DNA of 64,000 nucleotides. Origin: Olleya sp. Hel_I_94 (GTDB lineage Bacteria; Bacteroidota; Bacteroidia; Flavobacteriales; Flavobacteriaceae). Both the position numbers and the translations under genes were made by a program. Below are positions 9,396-18,360 of this stretch, in pieces. The notes below the pieces were generated by a model that did not search any database, had not been told where the DNA came from, and saw only the letters and a program-made list of their open reading frames with translations. The DNA is taken from positions 625,001-689,000 of the forward strand of contig NZ_VISI01000002.1 in assembly GCF_007827365.1 (NCBI RefSeq), given 5' to 3'. Position 1 is the stretch's first letter. Every line of letters starts with the position of its first letter.

Positions 9396-9406
9396 AGCCT
9401 TTTCTA

Positions 9407-9414
9407 TATCTTTG
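9407..9414 (+). promoter_or_regulatory. -7 element before the DUF6787-like gene
   Basis: TATCTTTG lies 17 bases before the ATG at 9432, with expected transcription start about 7 bases downstream. Confidence 0.5.
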
Positions 9415-9431
9415 CAACGATAAAAATTGCA

Positions 9432-9923
9432 ATGGAAAAATTTAAAAAACGTTGGGAAATCCAACAAAATTGGCAACTATTATTTCCTGTATTAGGATTT
9501 TTAGCACTAGCATATTCTAGCTATAAGCTTGCTAATAAAATGATTGACAACAACATATTCTTAGTTATTACTTCTACTATAATAACCACTTCAGTATTAT
9601 TAAAGTTTGTATTATTTCTGTTTAAAAAACTAGAAAACAAGTGGGAAGTCACTTATAAATGGGAAATGATACGCATATTTATAGTATTTGCGGTTACTGG
9701 TAGTTCTTCTTTATTTGTAGGAAGACCAATAATATATTGGTTAGGAATTACTAAAGAAAACTTAAATATTGTGGTCTATTGGATTTTATATATTATCATT
9801 GGGCTAATTTTCTATCAAATAATGTTAGTCTTTTTTGGGTGGCTGTCAGGGCAGCACAAATTCTTTTGGGAATTTGAAAAAAAGATGATAAGACGTTTTG
9901 GTTTAGGTAAATTCGTAGATTAA
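9432..9923 (+). CDS. Membrane protein, DUF6787-like
   Basis: A 163-residue inner-membrane protein with about four hydrophobic segments (residues 17-33, 38-62, 76-95 and 113-138). The segment KWEMIRIFIVFAVTGSSS followed by WEFEKKMIRRFGLGKF resembles the DUF6787 family. The N-terminus (KKRWEIQQNWQLLF) looks like a second, diverged copy of the same KW.I..W.....F motif, so the protein may be an internal duplication. Function unknown. The next gene starts with TTG directly after this stop codon, so the two are translationally linked. Confidence 0.65.
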   Translation: MEKFKKRWEIQQNWQLLFPVLGFLALAYSSYKLANKMIDNNIFLVITSTIITTSVLLKFVLFLFKKLENKWEVTYKWEMIRIFIVFAVTGSSSLFVGRPIIYWLGITKENLNIVVYWILYIIIGLIFYQIMLVFFGWLSGQHKFFWEFEKKMIRRFGLGKFVD

Positions 9924-10253
9924 TTGAAACAACAACAGCACATAGCATTTAAATATATAGCAATAGTTTTACTACTTGCTGTAATGCTACCTTCTGCTGT
10001 AAAGTTTACACATGTTTTTGAAAACCATAAGCATGAAGTGTGTTCAGACAATATAACATCTCACATGCATGAGACTGATGTAGAATGTGAATTTTACAAG
10101 TTTAAACTTAACACCCAATACTATACTTTTTTTGAAATTTCTTTATTAAATATAGAAGATAATTTCTTGAAAATAAACAATACATTATATAACTTTAAGT
10201 ATAATCATCAGCAATTATCGTACTCGCTTCGAGGACCTCCTTTTTTAGTTTAA
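9924..10253 (+). CDS. Small His/Cys-rich exported protein preceding a TonB receptor
   Basis: A 109-residue protein beginning with TTG immediately after the stop of the previous gene; no better ATG exists. One N-terminal hydrophobic segment (IAIVLLLAVMLPSAV, residues 12-26) acts as signal or anchor. After it comes a cluster of likely metal ligands: H30, H35, H37, C40, H47, H49 and C55. The end is SLRGPPFLV. Small proteins like this are often found just before metal-related TonB receptors in Flavobacteriaceae. A periplasmic metal-binding or metal-sensing role is plausible from ligands and context, not proven. The receptor starts 33 bases downstream. Confidence 0.6.
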   Translation: MKQQQHIAFKYIAIVLLLAVMLPSAVKFTHVFENHKHEVCSDNITSHMHETDVECEFYKFKLNTQYYTFFEISLLNIEDNFLKINNTLYNFKYNHQQLSYSLRGPPFLV

Positions 10254-10286
10254 CATAAGTAATTATTTAAACTAAATTTTTTTACA

Positions 10287-12683
10287 ATGAAATATTATTT
10301 AATTGTTTTGTGCTGCTGTGTATTCAGTTGGGCACAAAGTCAAGATTGCAATGCTACTTTTTCAGGAGAAGTGCATGATTTTCATGATGGTACACCAATA
10401 GTAAATGCTACCATTTTTATTAAAAGCCTTAATAAGTATACCACTACGGATATTAATGGGCGTTTTAATATAGATAATCTATGTAATGCTCTAATAGTTG
10501 TGGAGGTTAGCCATCTTGCATGCGAAACCAAAACCGTGGACGTTAACATTATTAACGATACCTTTATCGAAATTAACCTAGAGCATCATATAGAAGAGCT
10601 AAATGAGGTTAAAGTTACTGGTGCTTCTGGCATTAAACTGACTAAAACTGCACAAGAAACTCATTTAAAATCCGATGTTATTGATCGTTTTAGTTCACTT
10701 AATTTAGGTGATGCTTTAAAACAGATTAGTGGTGTATCTTCCATAAATACTGGTAATAGTATTGTTAAACCTGTAATTAATGGTTTACATAGCAGCCGAA
10801 TTATTGTAATGACTAATGGTGTAAGGCTTCAGGATCAAGAATGGGGAATTGAACATGCACCAAATATAGATTTAAATACTGCTGGTAGTATCAATGTGAT
10901 TAAAGGTGCCAATGCACTAGCATATGGTGGTGATGCAATTGGAGGCGTAATCGTTTTAAAACCTTCTAACATCAGTTTAAAAGATTCACTTTACGGTAAA
11001 ACAATAGTAAGTGGTAACACCAATGGTAGAGGCTATAATTTAAATACCTCATTAACAAAAACATACAAAAAAGGTTGGTATTTAGGTGCACAAGCTTCTT
11101 TAAAACGTTCAGGAGATATGGAAGCACCCGATTATAGTTTAACCAATACTGGCTTAAACACCAAAGGTTTTTCTGTTAATGGTGGTTTTAAAACTTTTGA
11201 AAAAGGCTTTAATGTATATTATAGTTATTTAGATAATGAAATAGCCATTTTAAGAGCAGCGCATATAGGTAATATTGAAGATTTAGTAAATGCGATTAAC
11301 AATCCGCAACCATTAGTAATTGAAGATTTTAGTTATGATATTAACGCGCCTAAACAGGACGTTACCCATCATGTTTTTAAAACTGAATTCTATAAACGTT
11401 TTAAAAAATTTGGACGCGTAGACATACAGTATGATTACCAAAACAATCATCGTTTTGAGTATGATATACGTGTTGGTGATGATAGAGATAAACCTGCTAT
11501 AGATTTAACTCTAAAAACACATACTTTAAAAACTAGCGTGACGTTGGATTCTAAAAACAATATTTCTTATAATTTTGGAGTAAATGCAGGATATCAAAAT
11601 AATTTTGCAGCAAACACAGGTGTTAGACGCCTAATTCCGGATTATGACAAGTATGATGTAGGAGCATTTATTGTTACCGAATTAAAATTAAATAATGACC
11701 TATCTATGGATTTTGGTTTACGTTATGATTTTAATCAAATTGATGCTAAAAAATACTACTTAACTAGTCGTTGGAATGAGCGTAACTATGATTCGGATTT
11801 TGGAAATATTGTGATTGACGATTTAGGTACACAATTACTGACTAATCCAGTTTTTAATTACCACAATGTTTCAGCATCAGCAGGTATTGCTTATCAATTA
11901 AATGAATATAATAGTTTTATATTTAATTATGGATTATCTAATCGTGCTCCTAACCCATCCGAGTTATTTAGTGATGGCTTACATCACTCGGCAGCTAGAA
12001 TTGAATTAGGAGATTTACGTTTAAAACAAGAAACATCAAATCGTATTTCTGGTAGCTATAATTTTCAAAAAAACAATTTATCATTAAACATTGAGGCTTT
12101 TTATAATTATATAAAAGATTACATTTTTATAGAGCCTACTGGAACAGAACAAACCATTCGTGGTGCCTTCCCAGTTTGGAGTTACAATCAAACAAATGCT
12201 GCTTTATATGGATTAGATCTTACTGCTAATTATAGCTTTAATGACCATTGGTTTTTAAATAATAAATCCTCAATCACAAAAGGAAAGGATGTTAGCCAAA
12301 ATGAAGCGTTAATTGATATGCCTTCGTTTAAAACTGTTAACATCATAGGGTATTCTAACCCAAAATGGTTAGATCTTAAAACCGAATTACAAAGTGAGTG
12401 GGTTTTTAGACAAAATGATTACCCAAATAATAATTTTGAAGTATTTATACCAACTACAGAACAAATGGAATTGGTAGATGTAAGTACTACGCCTCCAGCC
12501 TACCATTTGTTGCATTTACAAAGCAATATTACATGGGAAATGTCCAAGTCTACAGACTTAAATATTGAGCTAAATATTACAAATATTTTTAATACAAATT
12601 ACCGAGAAAACCTTAATAGATTACGTTATTTTGCTGATGATGTAGGAAGGAATATAATGTTACAATTAAAATTAAACTATTAA
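10287..12683 (+). CDS. TonB-dependent receptor, ZnuD-like (candidate zinc/metal uptake)
   Basis: A 798-residue outer-membrane receptor. Signal peptide (1-18), carboxypeptidase-regulatory-like domain (about 22-105), plug with LNLGDALKQISGVSSI and INVIKGANALAYGGDAIGGV, then the barrel ending in NIMLQLKLNY. The plug holds RLQDQEWGIEHAPNID and the barrel NRAPNPSELFSDGLHHSAARI. These two segments are reminiscent of the ZnuD zinc receptor group, where His-bearing loops bind metal. It sits between a His/Cys-rich small protein and a lipoprotein (17-base gap). Zinc is the best guess; copper or another metal remains possible. No Zur-type operator was recognised upstream. Confidence 0.85.
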   Translation: MKYYLIVLCCCVFSWAQSQDCNATFSGEVHDFHDGTPIVNATIFIKSLNKYTTTDINGRFNIDNLCNALIVVEVSHLACETKTVDVNIINDTFIEINLEHHIEELNEVKVTGASGIKLTKTAQETHLKSDVIDRFSSLNLGDALKQISGVSSINTGNSIVKPVINGLHSSRIIVMTNGVRLQDQEWGIEHAPNIDLNTAGSINVIKGANALAYGGDAIGGVIVLKPSNISLKDSLYGKTIVSGNTNGRGYNLNTSLTKTYKKGWYLGAQASLKRSGDMEAPDYSLTNTGLNTKGFSVNGGFKTFEKGFNVYYSYLDNEIAILRAAHIGNIEDLVNAINNPQPLVIEDFSYDINAPKQDVTHHVFKTEFYKRFKKFGRVDIQYDYQNNHRFEYDIRVGDDRDKPAIDLTLKTHTLKTSVTLDSKNNISYNFGVNAGYQNNFAANTGVRRLIPDYDKYDVGAFIVTELKLNNDLSMDFGLRYDFNQIDAKKYYLTSRWNERNYDSDFGNIVIDDLGTQLLTNPVFNYHNVSASAGIAYQLNEYNSFIFNYGLSNRAPNPSELFSDGLHHSAARIELGDLRLKQETSNRISGSYNFQKNNLSLNIEAFYNYIKDYIFIEPTGTEQTIRGAFPVWSYNQTNAALYGLDLTANYSFNDHWFLNNKSSITKGKDVSQNEALIDMPSFKTVNIIGYSNPKWLDLKTELQSEWVFRQNDYPNNNFEVFIPTTEQMELVDVSTTPPAYHLLHLQSNITWEMSKSTDLNIELNITNIFNTNYRENLNRLRYFADDVGRNIMLQLKLNY

Positions 12684-12700
12684 CATTTAAAACATTAACA

Positions 12701-13294
12701 ATGAAAAATTTAACACTAAAAACAATTAAACAATTATCGCTATTATTTTTAATTTCAATAGCATTTACAGCGTGTTCAAGCGACGATGACAATACAAATA
12801 ACCCAGAACCTGTTAATGAGGAGGAAGTAATTACAACCTTAACTGCTACACTTATTCCTGTGGGTGGAGGTACAACCGTAACAATGCAAACACGTGATTT
12901 GGATGGTGATGGACCAAATGCTCCAGTAATAACAGTATCATCAGACTTAGTGGCCAACACAGTATATAATGGTAGTCTAGTTTTGTTAAACGAAACTGAA
13001 TCTCCTGCTGAAGAAATAAATGAAGAAATTGAAGAAGAAAGTAATGACCACCAATTTTTTTATAATGTAACTAATAGCATTGCTACTTTTACTTACGAGG
13101 ATTTTGATGATAACGGAAATCCTTTAGGTTTAGAGTTTACTTTAACTACAGCTGCTACAGCTATGACTGGAAATCTAACAATTACTTTACGTCATGAACC
13201 AAGCAAATCTGCAGTTGGTGTTAGCGATGGAGACATTACAAACGCAGGTGGAGAAACTGATGTGCAAGCTGTATTTCCTGTTGTAATACAATAA
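12701..13294 (+). CDS. Lipoprotein partner of the ZnuD-like receptor
   Basis: A 197-residue lipoprotein. The signal ends in FLISIAFTAC and the mature N-terminus reads CSSDDD; acidic residues at this position act as a lipoprotein export signal to the cell surface in flavobacteria, so it may be surface exposed. The body is a predicted beta-rich domain with acidic patches (DLDGDGPNAP, a Glu-rich stretch around residues 106-120) and scattered His. Proteins like it, sometimes named type 1 periplasmic-binding-fold proteins, commonly follow such receptors. A metal-capture role for the receptor is inferred from the operon. A terminator follows. Confidence 0.7.
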   Translation: MKNLTLKTIKQLSLLFLISIAFTACSSDDDNTNNPEPVNEEEVITTLTATLIPVGGGTTVTMQTRDLDGDGPNAPVITVSSDLVANTVYNGSLVLLNETESPAEEINEEIEEESNDHQFFYNVTNSIATFTYEDFDDNGNPLGLEFTLTTAATAMTGNLTITLRHEPSKSAVGVSDGDITNAGGETDVQAVFPVVIQ

Positions 13295-13326
13295 TAGTTA
13301 ACTAAGTTTACCACTATTTTTAATAA

Positions 13327-13356
13327 AAACATCCCGTAAATTACGGGATGTTTTTT
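13327..13356 (+). terminator. Terminator of the receptor-lipoprotein operon
   Basis: CATCCCGT (13330-13337) and ACGGGATG (13343-13350) form a GC-rich stem followed by six T. Confidence 0.88.
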
Positions 13357-13436
13357 GTTTTAAACTTAAATAGATTTAAAAAAAATGTAACAAATGCCTT
13401 GTTTAAACCACTAATTAAAAAACAACTTAAACTATT

Positions 13437-14174
13437 ATGAAAACAGCATTTTACTTACTATTATTAACCTTTGGGTCTTCTTTTTTAGTATATAGTCAAG
13501 ACCAACCTTTAAGTCCCAATAACAATACAGCAGATACATCACTTGTCCAACCAGAATCATCTAATATGAACTGGTATATTGTCCAAGACACAGTTAAAGT
13601 ACTTATTGGAAAAATAAATACTCAAATTAAAAAAGATAAAAAAGAGCTTTACGTCGTTACTACTGTGGACATGACCCAAGCCACAACTAAATGGGTAGAC
13701 ACCACAATTGTATCTATTAAAAACTTTAAACCTATATACCACTCGTCATACAATCAGCAACGTGATATGGTATTACATTTTAACTCTAAGGTTACTGGTT
13801 ATTATTTTGATAAAAAAAACGATTCTAAAACAACTATTAATGAAACTACCACTAAACCTTATTTTGATAGTAATTTTTACCCACAACTTATTAGGTTTTT
13901 ACCGTTAACGGAAGGTTATAAAAATACTATTGCCATTTTTGATTATAATCCTACAACTTCAACAGGTGTTATAACAGCTACTATTAAAAATACAGAACTG
14001 GCAATTTTAAACTTAAATGGTCAAGAAACTAAAGTTTGGAAAGTGCAAACAACAGATGATATTTCTAAAAATCAAACCATTAGCACTTACTATATTGATG
14101 TTACTACCAGAAAAATATTAAAACATGATATTGCTTTTAATGGTAGATTAATGACAATGGAAATAATTGATTAG
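13437..14174 (+). CDS. Secreted protein of unknown function (DUF3108-like)
   Basis: A 245-residue protein with a signal peptide (MKTAFYLLLLTFGSSFLVYSQ) and no other membrane segment, so periplasmic or outer-membrane associated. After a low-complexity linker the mature part is beta-rich, with a pattern of short strands (VSIKNFKPIYHSSYNQQRDM, YYIDVTTRKILKHDI). That pattern recalls DUF3108-type domains that follow lipid-like conversion or precursor proteins. I cannot assign a function. It has its own upstream terminator and stands alone before the gcvT operon. Confidence 0.6.
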   Translation: MKTAFYLLLLTFGSSFLVYSQDQPLSPNNNTADTSLVQPESSNMNWYIVQDTVKVLIGKINTQIKKDKKELYVVTTVDMTQATTKWVDTTIVSIKNFKPIYHSSYNQQRDMVLHFNSKVTGYYFDKKNDSKTTINETTTKPYFDSNFYPQLIRFLPLTEGYKNTIAIFDYNPTTSTGVITATIKNTELAILNLNGQETKVWKVQTTDDISKNQTISTYYIDVTTRKILKHDIAFNGRLMTMEIID

Positions 14175-14255
14175 CATTCTGCATCTTAATAAAAGACTAA
14201 GTAAATTTTAACTTGATATTATTTCTAAACCTAAAAGCAACTCAATAATTTTCAA

Positions 14256-14263
14256 TACTTTTG
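14256..14263 (+). promoter_or_regulatory. -7 element of the gcvT operon
   Basis: TACTTTTG matches TAnnTTTG, 52 bases before the gcvT ATG. The only other promoter-like spot in the gap (near 14290) is weaker. Confidence 0.45.
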
Positions 14264-14315
14264 TTAGGCAAACTTTTAAAAATTTCCGCTTGACGGTAAA
14301 ACAAAAATATATTTC

Positions 14316-15386
14316 ATGAAAAATACAGCTTTAACAGCAACTCACGAAGCCTTAAACGCAAAAATGGTTCCTTTTGCAGGTTACAACATGCCTGTACAAT
14401 ATGATGGTGTAAATATAGAACATGAAGCAGTTAGAAAAGACTGTGGTGTGTTTGACGTATCACATATGGGAGAGTTTTTAATTTCTGGTCCAAAAGCATT
14501 AAATTTAATACAAAGCGTAAGCAGTAATGATGCGTCTAAATTGACAATTGGTAAAGCACAATATGCGTGTTTACCAAATGATGATGGTGGAATTGTTGAC
14601 GATTTAATTATTTACAAATTAAAAGAAGAGCAATATTTACTAGTCGTTAATGCTAGTAATATTGAAAAAGATTGGAATTGGATTACCTCTAAAAACACAG
14701 TTGGTGCTGACATGCGAGATTTGTCAGAGGATTACTCGTTATTAGCTATTCAAGGTCCTAATGCTGTATCAAAAATGCAAGCTTTATCAAGTCGTGATTT
14801 ATCTGCTATTAAGTTTTATAATTTTGAAGTTGGTGATTTTGCTGGAATTGATAATGTAATTATTTCTGCAACTGGATATACTGGTAGTGGTGGTTTTGAA
14901 ATTTATTGTAAAAATGACGAGGTTAAACAAATCTGGGATAAAGTTACTGAAGCTGGTGCAAAACCAATTGGCTTAGCTGCTCGTGATACTTTACGTTTAG
15001 AAATGGGTTATTGCCTTTACGGAAATGACATTGATGATACAACATCACCTATTGAAGCTGGTTTAGGATGGGTAACAAAATTCACTAAAACCTTTACTAA
15101 TAGTGAAGCTTTAGAAGCACAAAAACGCAAAGGTGTAGATCGTAAGTTAGTCGCTTTTGAATTAGACGAAAGAGGAATCCCTAGACAAGGCTATGACATT
15201 GTAGATGGACAAGGCAAAAAAATTGGTGAAGTTACTTCCGGAACCATGTCACCTATGCTTAATAAAGGTATTGGTTTAGGCTATGTACCAACAGTTTTTG
15301 CAGATGTAAACAGTAAAATAAATATACAAATACGTAAAAATGCAGTGCCTGCAACTGTTGTAAAACTTCCGTTTTACAAAGTGTAA
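14316..15386 (+). CDS. gcvT: Glycine cleavage system T protein (aminomethyltransferase)
   Basis: This 356-residue tetrahydrofolate-dependent enzyme takes the aminomethyl group from lipoylated H protein, releasing ammonia and making 5,10-methylene-THF. Hallmarks: [13 protein letters not shown] near the start, [12 protein letters not shown] with the catalytic-region Asp, LAIQGPNAV in the middle, [13 protein letters not shown], and [15 protein letters not shown]. Length matches the family. gcvP and gcvH are not in the window. First of a tight four-gene run (gcvT, glsA, SDR, pterin dehydratase) with gaps of 9, 15 and 22 bases. Confidence 0.96.
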   Translation: MKNTALTATHEALNAKMVPFAGYNMPVQYDGVNIEHEAVRKDCGVFDVSHMGEFLISGPKALNLIQSVSSNDASKLTIGKAQYACLPNDDGGIVDDLIIYKLKEEQYLLVVNASNIEKDWNWITSKNTVGADMRDLSEDYSLLAIQGPNAVSKMQALSSRDLSAIKFYNFEVGDFAGIDNVIISATGYTGSGGFEIYCKNDEVKQIWDKVTEAGAKPIGLAARDTLRLEMGYCLYGNDIDDTTSPIEAGLGWVTKFTKTFTNSEALEAQKRKGVDRKLVAFELDERGIPRQGYDIVDGQGKKIGEVTSGTMSPMLNKGIGLGYVPTVFADVNSKINIQIRKNAVPATVVKLPFYKV

Positions 15387-15395
15387 TTATACTTT

Positions 15396-16310
15396 ATGTT
15401 AGATTTTAACACAATAATAAACAACATCCATAATAACCTAAAAGACAACGTTGTTAAGGGTGTTGTTGCTTCATATATACCAGAGTTATCAAAACAAGAT
15501 GTCAATCAATTTGGGATTTACATGCAACATATGGACGGTCGATCGTTTAAGGTTGGTGATGCAGAAGTCCCATTTTCTATACAAAGTATTTCTAAAGTTT
15601 TATCATTATCTAAAGCAATTGCTTTTGAAAACAATGATATATGGAAGCGTGTGGATGTAGAACCGTCAGGAAACCCTTTTAATCATTTGTCTTTATTAGA
15701 GTTAGAAAATGGTATACCTAGAAACCCTTTAATAAATGCAGGTGCCATAGTGGTTGCAGATATTTTATGCTCTAAATTTAAAAATCCAAAAGCCGATTTT
15801 TTACAATTTGTACGTGATATTGCCAACGACCAAACTATTGATTATAATTATAAAGTTGCCGAGTCAGAGCGTAAAACGGGATATAACAATTATGCTGCAG
15901 CAAACCTTTTAAAATCTTTTAATAATTTAAATAACGATGTAGAGGATGTTATGGATTTTTACTTCCATCAATGTGCTCTAGAGATGACTTGCTCTCAACT
16001 GGCAAAAGCATTTTATTTATTTGCTAATAAAGGTAAATGCATAAATAATAAGCAACATATTACAAGTAGTCAAGCCAAACGTATAAATGCAATCATGTTA
16101 ACTTGTGGTTTTTATGACGAGTCTGGTGAGTTTGCTTTTGAAGTTGGACTACCTGGTAAAAGTGGTGTTGGTGGTGGTATTGTTGCCTTACTACCAAACC
16201 ATTTTATAATTTCTACTTGGTGTCCTGGTCTAAACGCTAAAGGTAATTCGTTAATTGGAATGCAAGCGTTAGAACAATTTACAACTCAGACCAATTTATC
16301 TATTTTCTAA
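15396..16310 (+). CDS. glsA: Glutaminase
   Basis: A 304-residue serine-dependent beta-lactamase-fold glutaminase that hydrolyses glutamine to glutamate and ammonia. The Ser-x-x-Lys catalytic pair is S64-K67 in FSIQSISKVLSLSKA. Other family motifs are VEPSGNPFN, NPLINAGAIVV, SERKTGYNNYA and GLPGKSGVGGGIVA. Length is normal. Lying in an operon with gcvT, it fits nitrogen and one-carbon metabolism; glutamate made here could also supply SerC. Confidence 0.95.
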   Translation: MLDFNTIINNIHNNLKDNVVKGVVASYIPELSKQDVNQFGIYMQHMDGRSFKVGDAEVPFSIQSISKVLSLSKAIAFENNDIWKRVDVEPSGNPFNHLSLLELENGIPRNPLINAGAIVVADILCSKFKNPKADFLQFVRDIANDQTIDYNYKVAESERKTGYNNYAAANLLKSFNNLNNDVEDVMDFYFHQCALEMTCSQLAKAFYLFANKGKCINNKQHITSSQAKRINAIMLTCGFYDESGEFAFEVGLPGKSGVGGGIVALLPNHFIISTWCPGLNAKGNSLIGMQALEQFTTQTNLSIF

Positions 16311-16325
16311 ACGTTATCCTTACTA

Positions 16326-17156
16326 ATGAAAGAGATAAATAACAAACATCGCATACTAATTTTAGGTGCCAGTGGTTTTATTGGACAAGCTCTATACAAA
16401 GAGCTATGTGGCTATTTTAGAACCTTTGGAACCTATTGCAGAGACAATTACGCCTTTAATAAAAACCAACATTACTTTCAATACAATATTGAAGAAGATG
16501 ATATTTTTGAAATCCTAGATATCGTAAAACCTACCATTGTAATTTCTGCGATACGAGGTAATTTTTCGGCACAAATTATTGCTCACCAACATATTACCGA
16601 GTACATTATTGCCAACAACAGTAAATTAATATTTTTATCATCAGCAAATGTTTTTGATGCCTATAGTAAATTTCCTAGCTATGAAAATGACAAAACATTA
16701 AGTCATAGTATGTATGGTCATTTTAAAATAAAAATAGAGAACATGCTATTGCGTTTGCCAAAACAATATTATGCAATTTTAAGACTACCAATGGTCTTTG
16801 GAGCGCAATCTCCAAGAATACATGAGATTAAATTTCATATAAAAGAAAAAATACCTTTTGAAGTATTTCCTAATTTGATAATGAATGTCACCACAGATAC
16901 TAAGGTCACACAACAAATTCATTATTTAATAAACCGAAATAAAAAAGGCATATTCCATTTAGGTAGTGAAGATTTAGTGCATCATGACGATTTTATTAAA
17001 GAAATTATCGCGTCGCTAAACATAAAAAACCCACTTTTAAAACAAGTGTACACAACCAATGACGACAGGTATTTAGCAGTCCTTTCTAAAGAAAACAAGT
17101 TACCTAAGCATTTACAGTTATTAAGTCAAGAAATTTTAACAGAATTAGAAGTTTAA
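16326..17156 (+). CDS. NAD-dependent epimerase/dehydratase-family (RmlD-like) protein
   Basis: A 276-residue extended short-chain dehydrogenase. The nucleotide-binding motif is ILGASGFIGQALYKEL near residues 12-27. LIFLSSANVFDAYSKFPSY is the usual Ser-bearing strand, and YGHFKIKIE has the YxxxK catalytic pair. The C-terminal part (IFHLGSEDLVHHDDF) resembles RmlD (dTDP-4-dehydrorhamnose reductase) and related sugar-nucleotide reductases. No other dTDP-sugar gene is near, and its place in an amino-acid operon leaves the substrate open. Confidence 0.8.
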   Translation: MKEINNKHRILILGASGFIGQALYKELCGYFRTFGTYCRDNYAFNKNQHYFQYNIEEDDIFEILDIVKPTIVISAIRGNFSAQIIAHQHITEYIIANNSKLIFLSSANVFDAYSKFPSYENDKTLSHSMYGHFKIKIENMLLRLPKQYYAILRLPMVFGAQSPRIHEIKFHIKEKIPFEVFPNLIMNVTTDTKVTQQIHYLINRNKKGIFHLGSEDLVHHDDFIKEIIASLNIKNPLLKQVYTTNDDRYLAVLSKENKLPKHLQLLSQEILTELEV

Positions 17157-17178
17157 TTTATTATTTTTAAATAAAAAT

Positions 17179-17472
17179 ATGGCACTACTTACACAAACAG
17201 AAATAGAACAACGTCTACTTAGACTACCGGAATGGGAACATTATGATAATGCAATCCATGCAGAATTTGAATTTGAAAATTTTAAAGACTGTTTTAGCGC
17301 AATGAGCAGAATTGCTTTTGAGTGCGAAGCATTAAACCATCATCCTGAATGGACTAACGAATATAATGTACTTAAAATTACAATAACAACACATGATGCA
17401 GGTGGAGTTACAGATAAAGATTTTAAATTAGCCTTAGCAATTGAGCATATTGTTGAAGAGGAAGAGGACTAA
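17179..17472 (+). CDS. phhB: 4a-hydroxytetrahydrobiopterin dehydratase (PCD/DCoH)
   Basis: A 97-residue dehydratase that recycles the carbinolamine of pterin cofactors, usually for aromatic amino acid hydroxylases. The conserved core is EALNHHPEWTNEYNVLKI then TTHDAGGVTDKD, giving the catalytic His-His pair and the later His. Normal family length. Last gene of the gcvT run. A phenylalanine hydroxylase is not in the window, so the partner pathway is inferred from the family. Confidence 0.93.
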   Translation: MALLTQTEIEQRLLRLPEWEHYDNAIHAEFEFENFKDCFSAMSRIAFECEALNHHPEWTNEYNVLKITITTHDAGGVTDKDFKLALAIEHIVEEEED

Positions 17473-17496
17473 TACCACTTTATTCACATATTTTTT

Positions 17497-17504
17497 TAAA
17501 TTTG
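17497..17504 (+). promoter_or_regulatory. -7 element of yebC
   Basis: TAAATTTG matches TAnnTTTG, 57 bases before the yebC ATG. Confidence 0.5.
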
Positions 17505-17527
17505 TGATTCAATAAAATAATCTAGGT

Positions 17528-17543
17528 TTTCGCTACAGCGAAA
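17528..17543 (+). promoter_or_regulatory. Small hairpin in the yebC leader
   Basis: TTTCGC and GCGAAA flank a 4-base loop in the predicted 5' leader of yebC. No T-tract follows, so it is not a terminator; it could stabilise the mRNA or be a dispersed repeat. Confidence 0.3.
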
Positions 17544-17561
17544 CTATAAAAACATATAATC

Positions 17562-18290
17562 ATGGGAAGAGCTTTTGAATTTAGAAAAGCACGTAAAATG
17601 AAACGTTGGTCTGCAATGAGCAAGGCTTTTACACGCATTGGAAAAGACATTGTAATGGCTGTAAAAGAAGGTGGACCAGATCCAGCTAGTAACTCACGTT
17701 TACGTGCAGTTATACAAAATGCCAAAGCAGTAAACATGCCTAAGGACAATGTTGAGCGTGCTATTAAAAAAGCAAGCGACAAAAGTCAAGGTGATTTTAA
17801 AGAAGTAATTTTTGAAGGTTATGCACCTCATGGAATTGCTGTTTTAGTTGAAACTGCTACAGATAATAATACCAGAACTGTAGCTAACGTGCGTAGTTAT
17901 TTTAATAAATGTGATGGTAGTTTAGGTACATCAGGATCTGTAGTATTTATGTTTGACCATACTTGTAACTTTAGAGTTGCTGCTGAAGGTTTAGATCCTG
18001 AAGAATTAGAACTAGAGTTTATAGATTTTGGTGCAGAAGAAGTATTTGCAGATGACGATGGTATTTTAATTTACGCACCTTTTGAAAGTTTTGGAGCTAT
18101 CCAAGCTGAACTTGAAAGACGTGAAATTGAAATTTTATCTTCTGGATTTGAACGCATACCACAAGTTACTAAAGCTTTAACACCAGAACAGGCTGCTGAT
18201 GTAGAAAAATTATTAGAAAAATTAGATGATGATGATGATGTACAAAACGTATATCACACTATGGAAGAAACGGATAATGATGATGAGTAA
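17562..18290 (+). CDS. yebC: YebC/PmpR (TACO1) family protein
   Basis: A 242-residue member of the widespread YebC family, described as a DNA-binding regulator in some bacteria and as a translation factor that relieves stalling in others. It begins MGRAFEFRKARKMKRWSAMS with KAFTRIGKDIVMAVKEGG following, then the central NARTVANVRSYFNKCDG-type motif (here DNNTRTVANVRSYFNK) and GSVVFMFDH. The Asp-rich C-terminal tail is usual. It has its own -7 element and a terminator shared with convergent bcp. Confidence 0.95.
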   Translation: MGRAFEFRKARKMKRWSAMSKAFTRIGKDIVMAVKEGGPDPASNSRLRAVIQNAKAVNMPKDNVERAIKKASDKSQGDFKEVIFEGYAPHGIAVLVETATDNNTRTVANVRSYFNKCDGSLGTSGSVVFMFDHTCNFRVAAEGLDPEELELEFIDFGAEEVFADDDGILIYAPFESFGAIQAELERREIEILSSGFERIPQVTKALTPEQAADVEKLLEKLDDDDDVQNVYHTMEETDNDDE

Positions 18291-18308
18291 TCTAATCTTA
18301 TAAGTATT

Positions 18309-18337
18309 AAAAAAGCGACCAATTGGTCGCTTTTTTT
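18309..18337. terminator. Bidirectional terminator between yebC and bcp
   Basis: AAAGCGACC and GGTCGCTTT flank AATT (stem 18312-18320 with 18325-18333). A-tract and T-tract on the two sides let it work for both convergent genes. Confidence 0.85.
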
Positions 18338-18360
18338 AACTTTATTATGTATCGATTATA

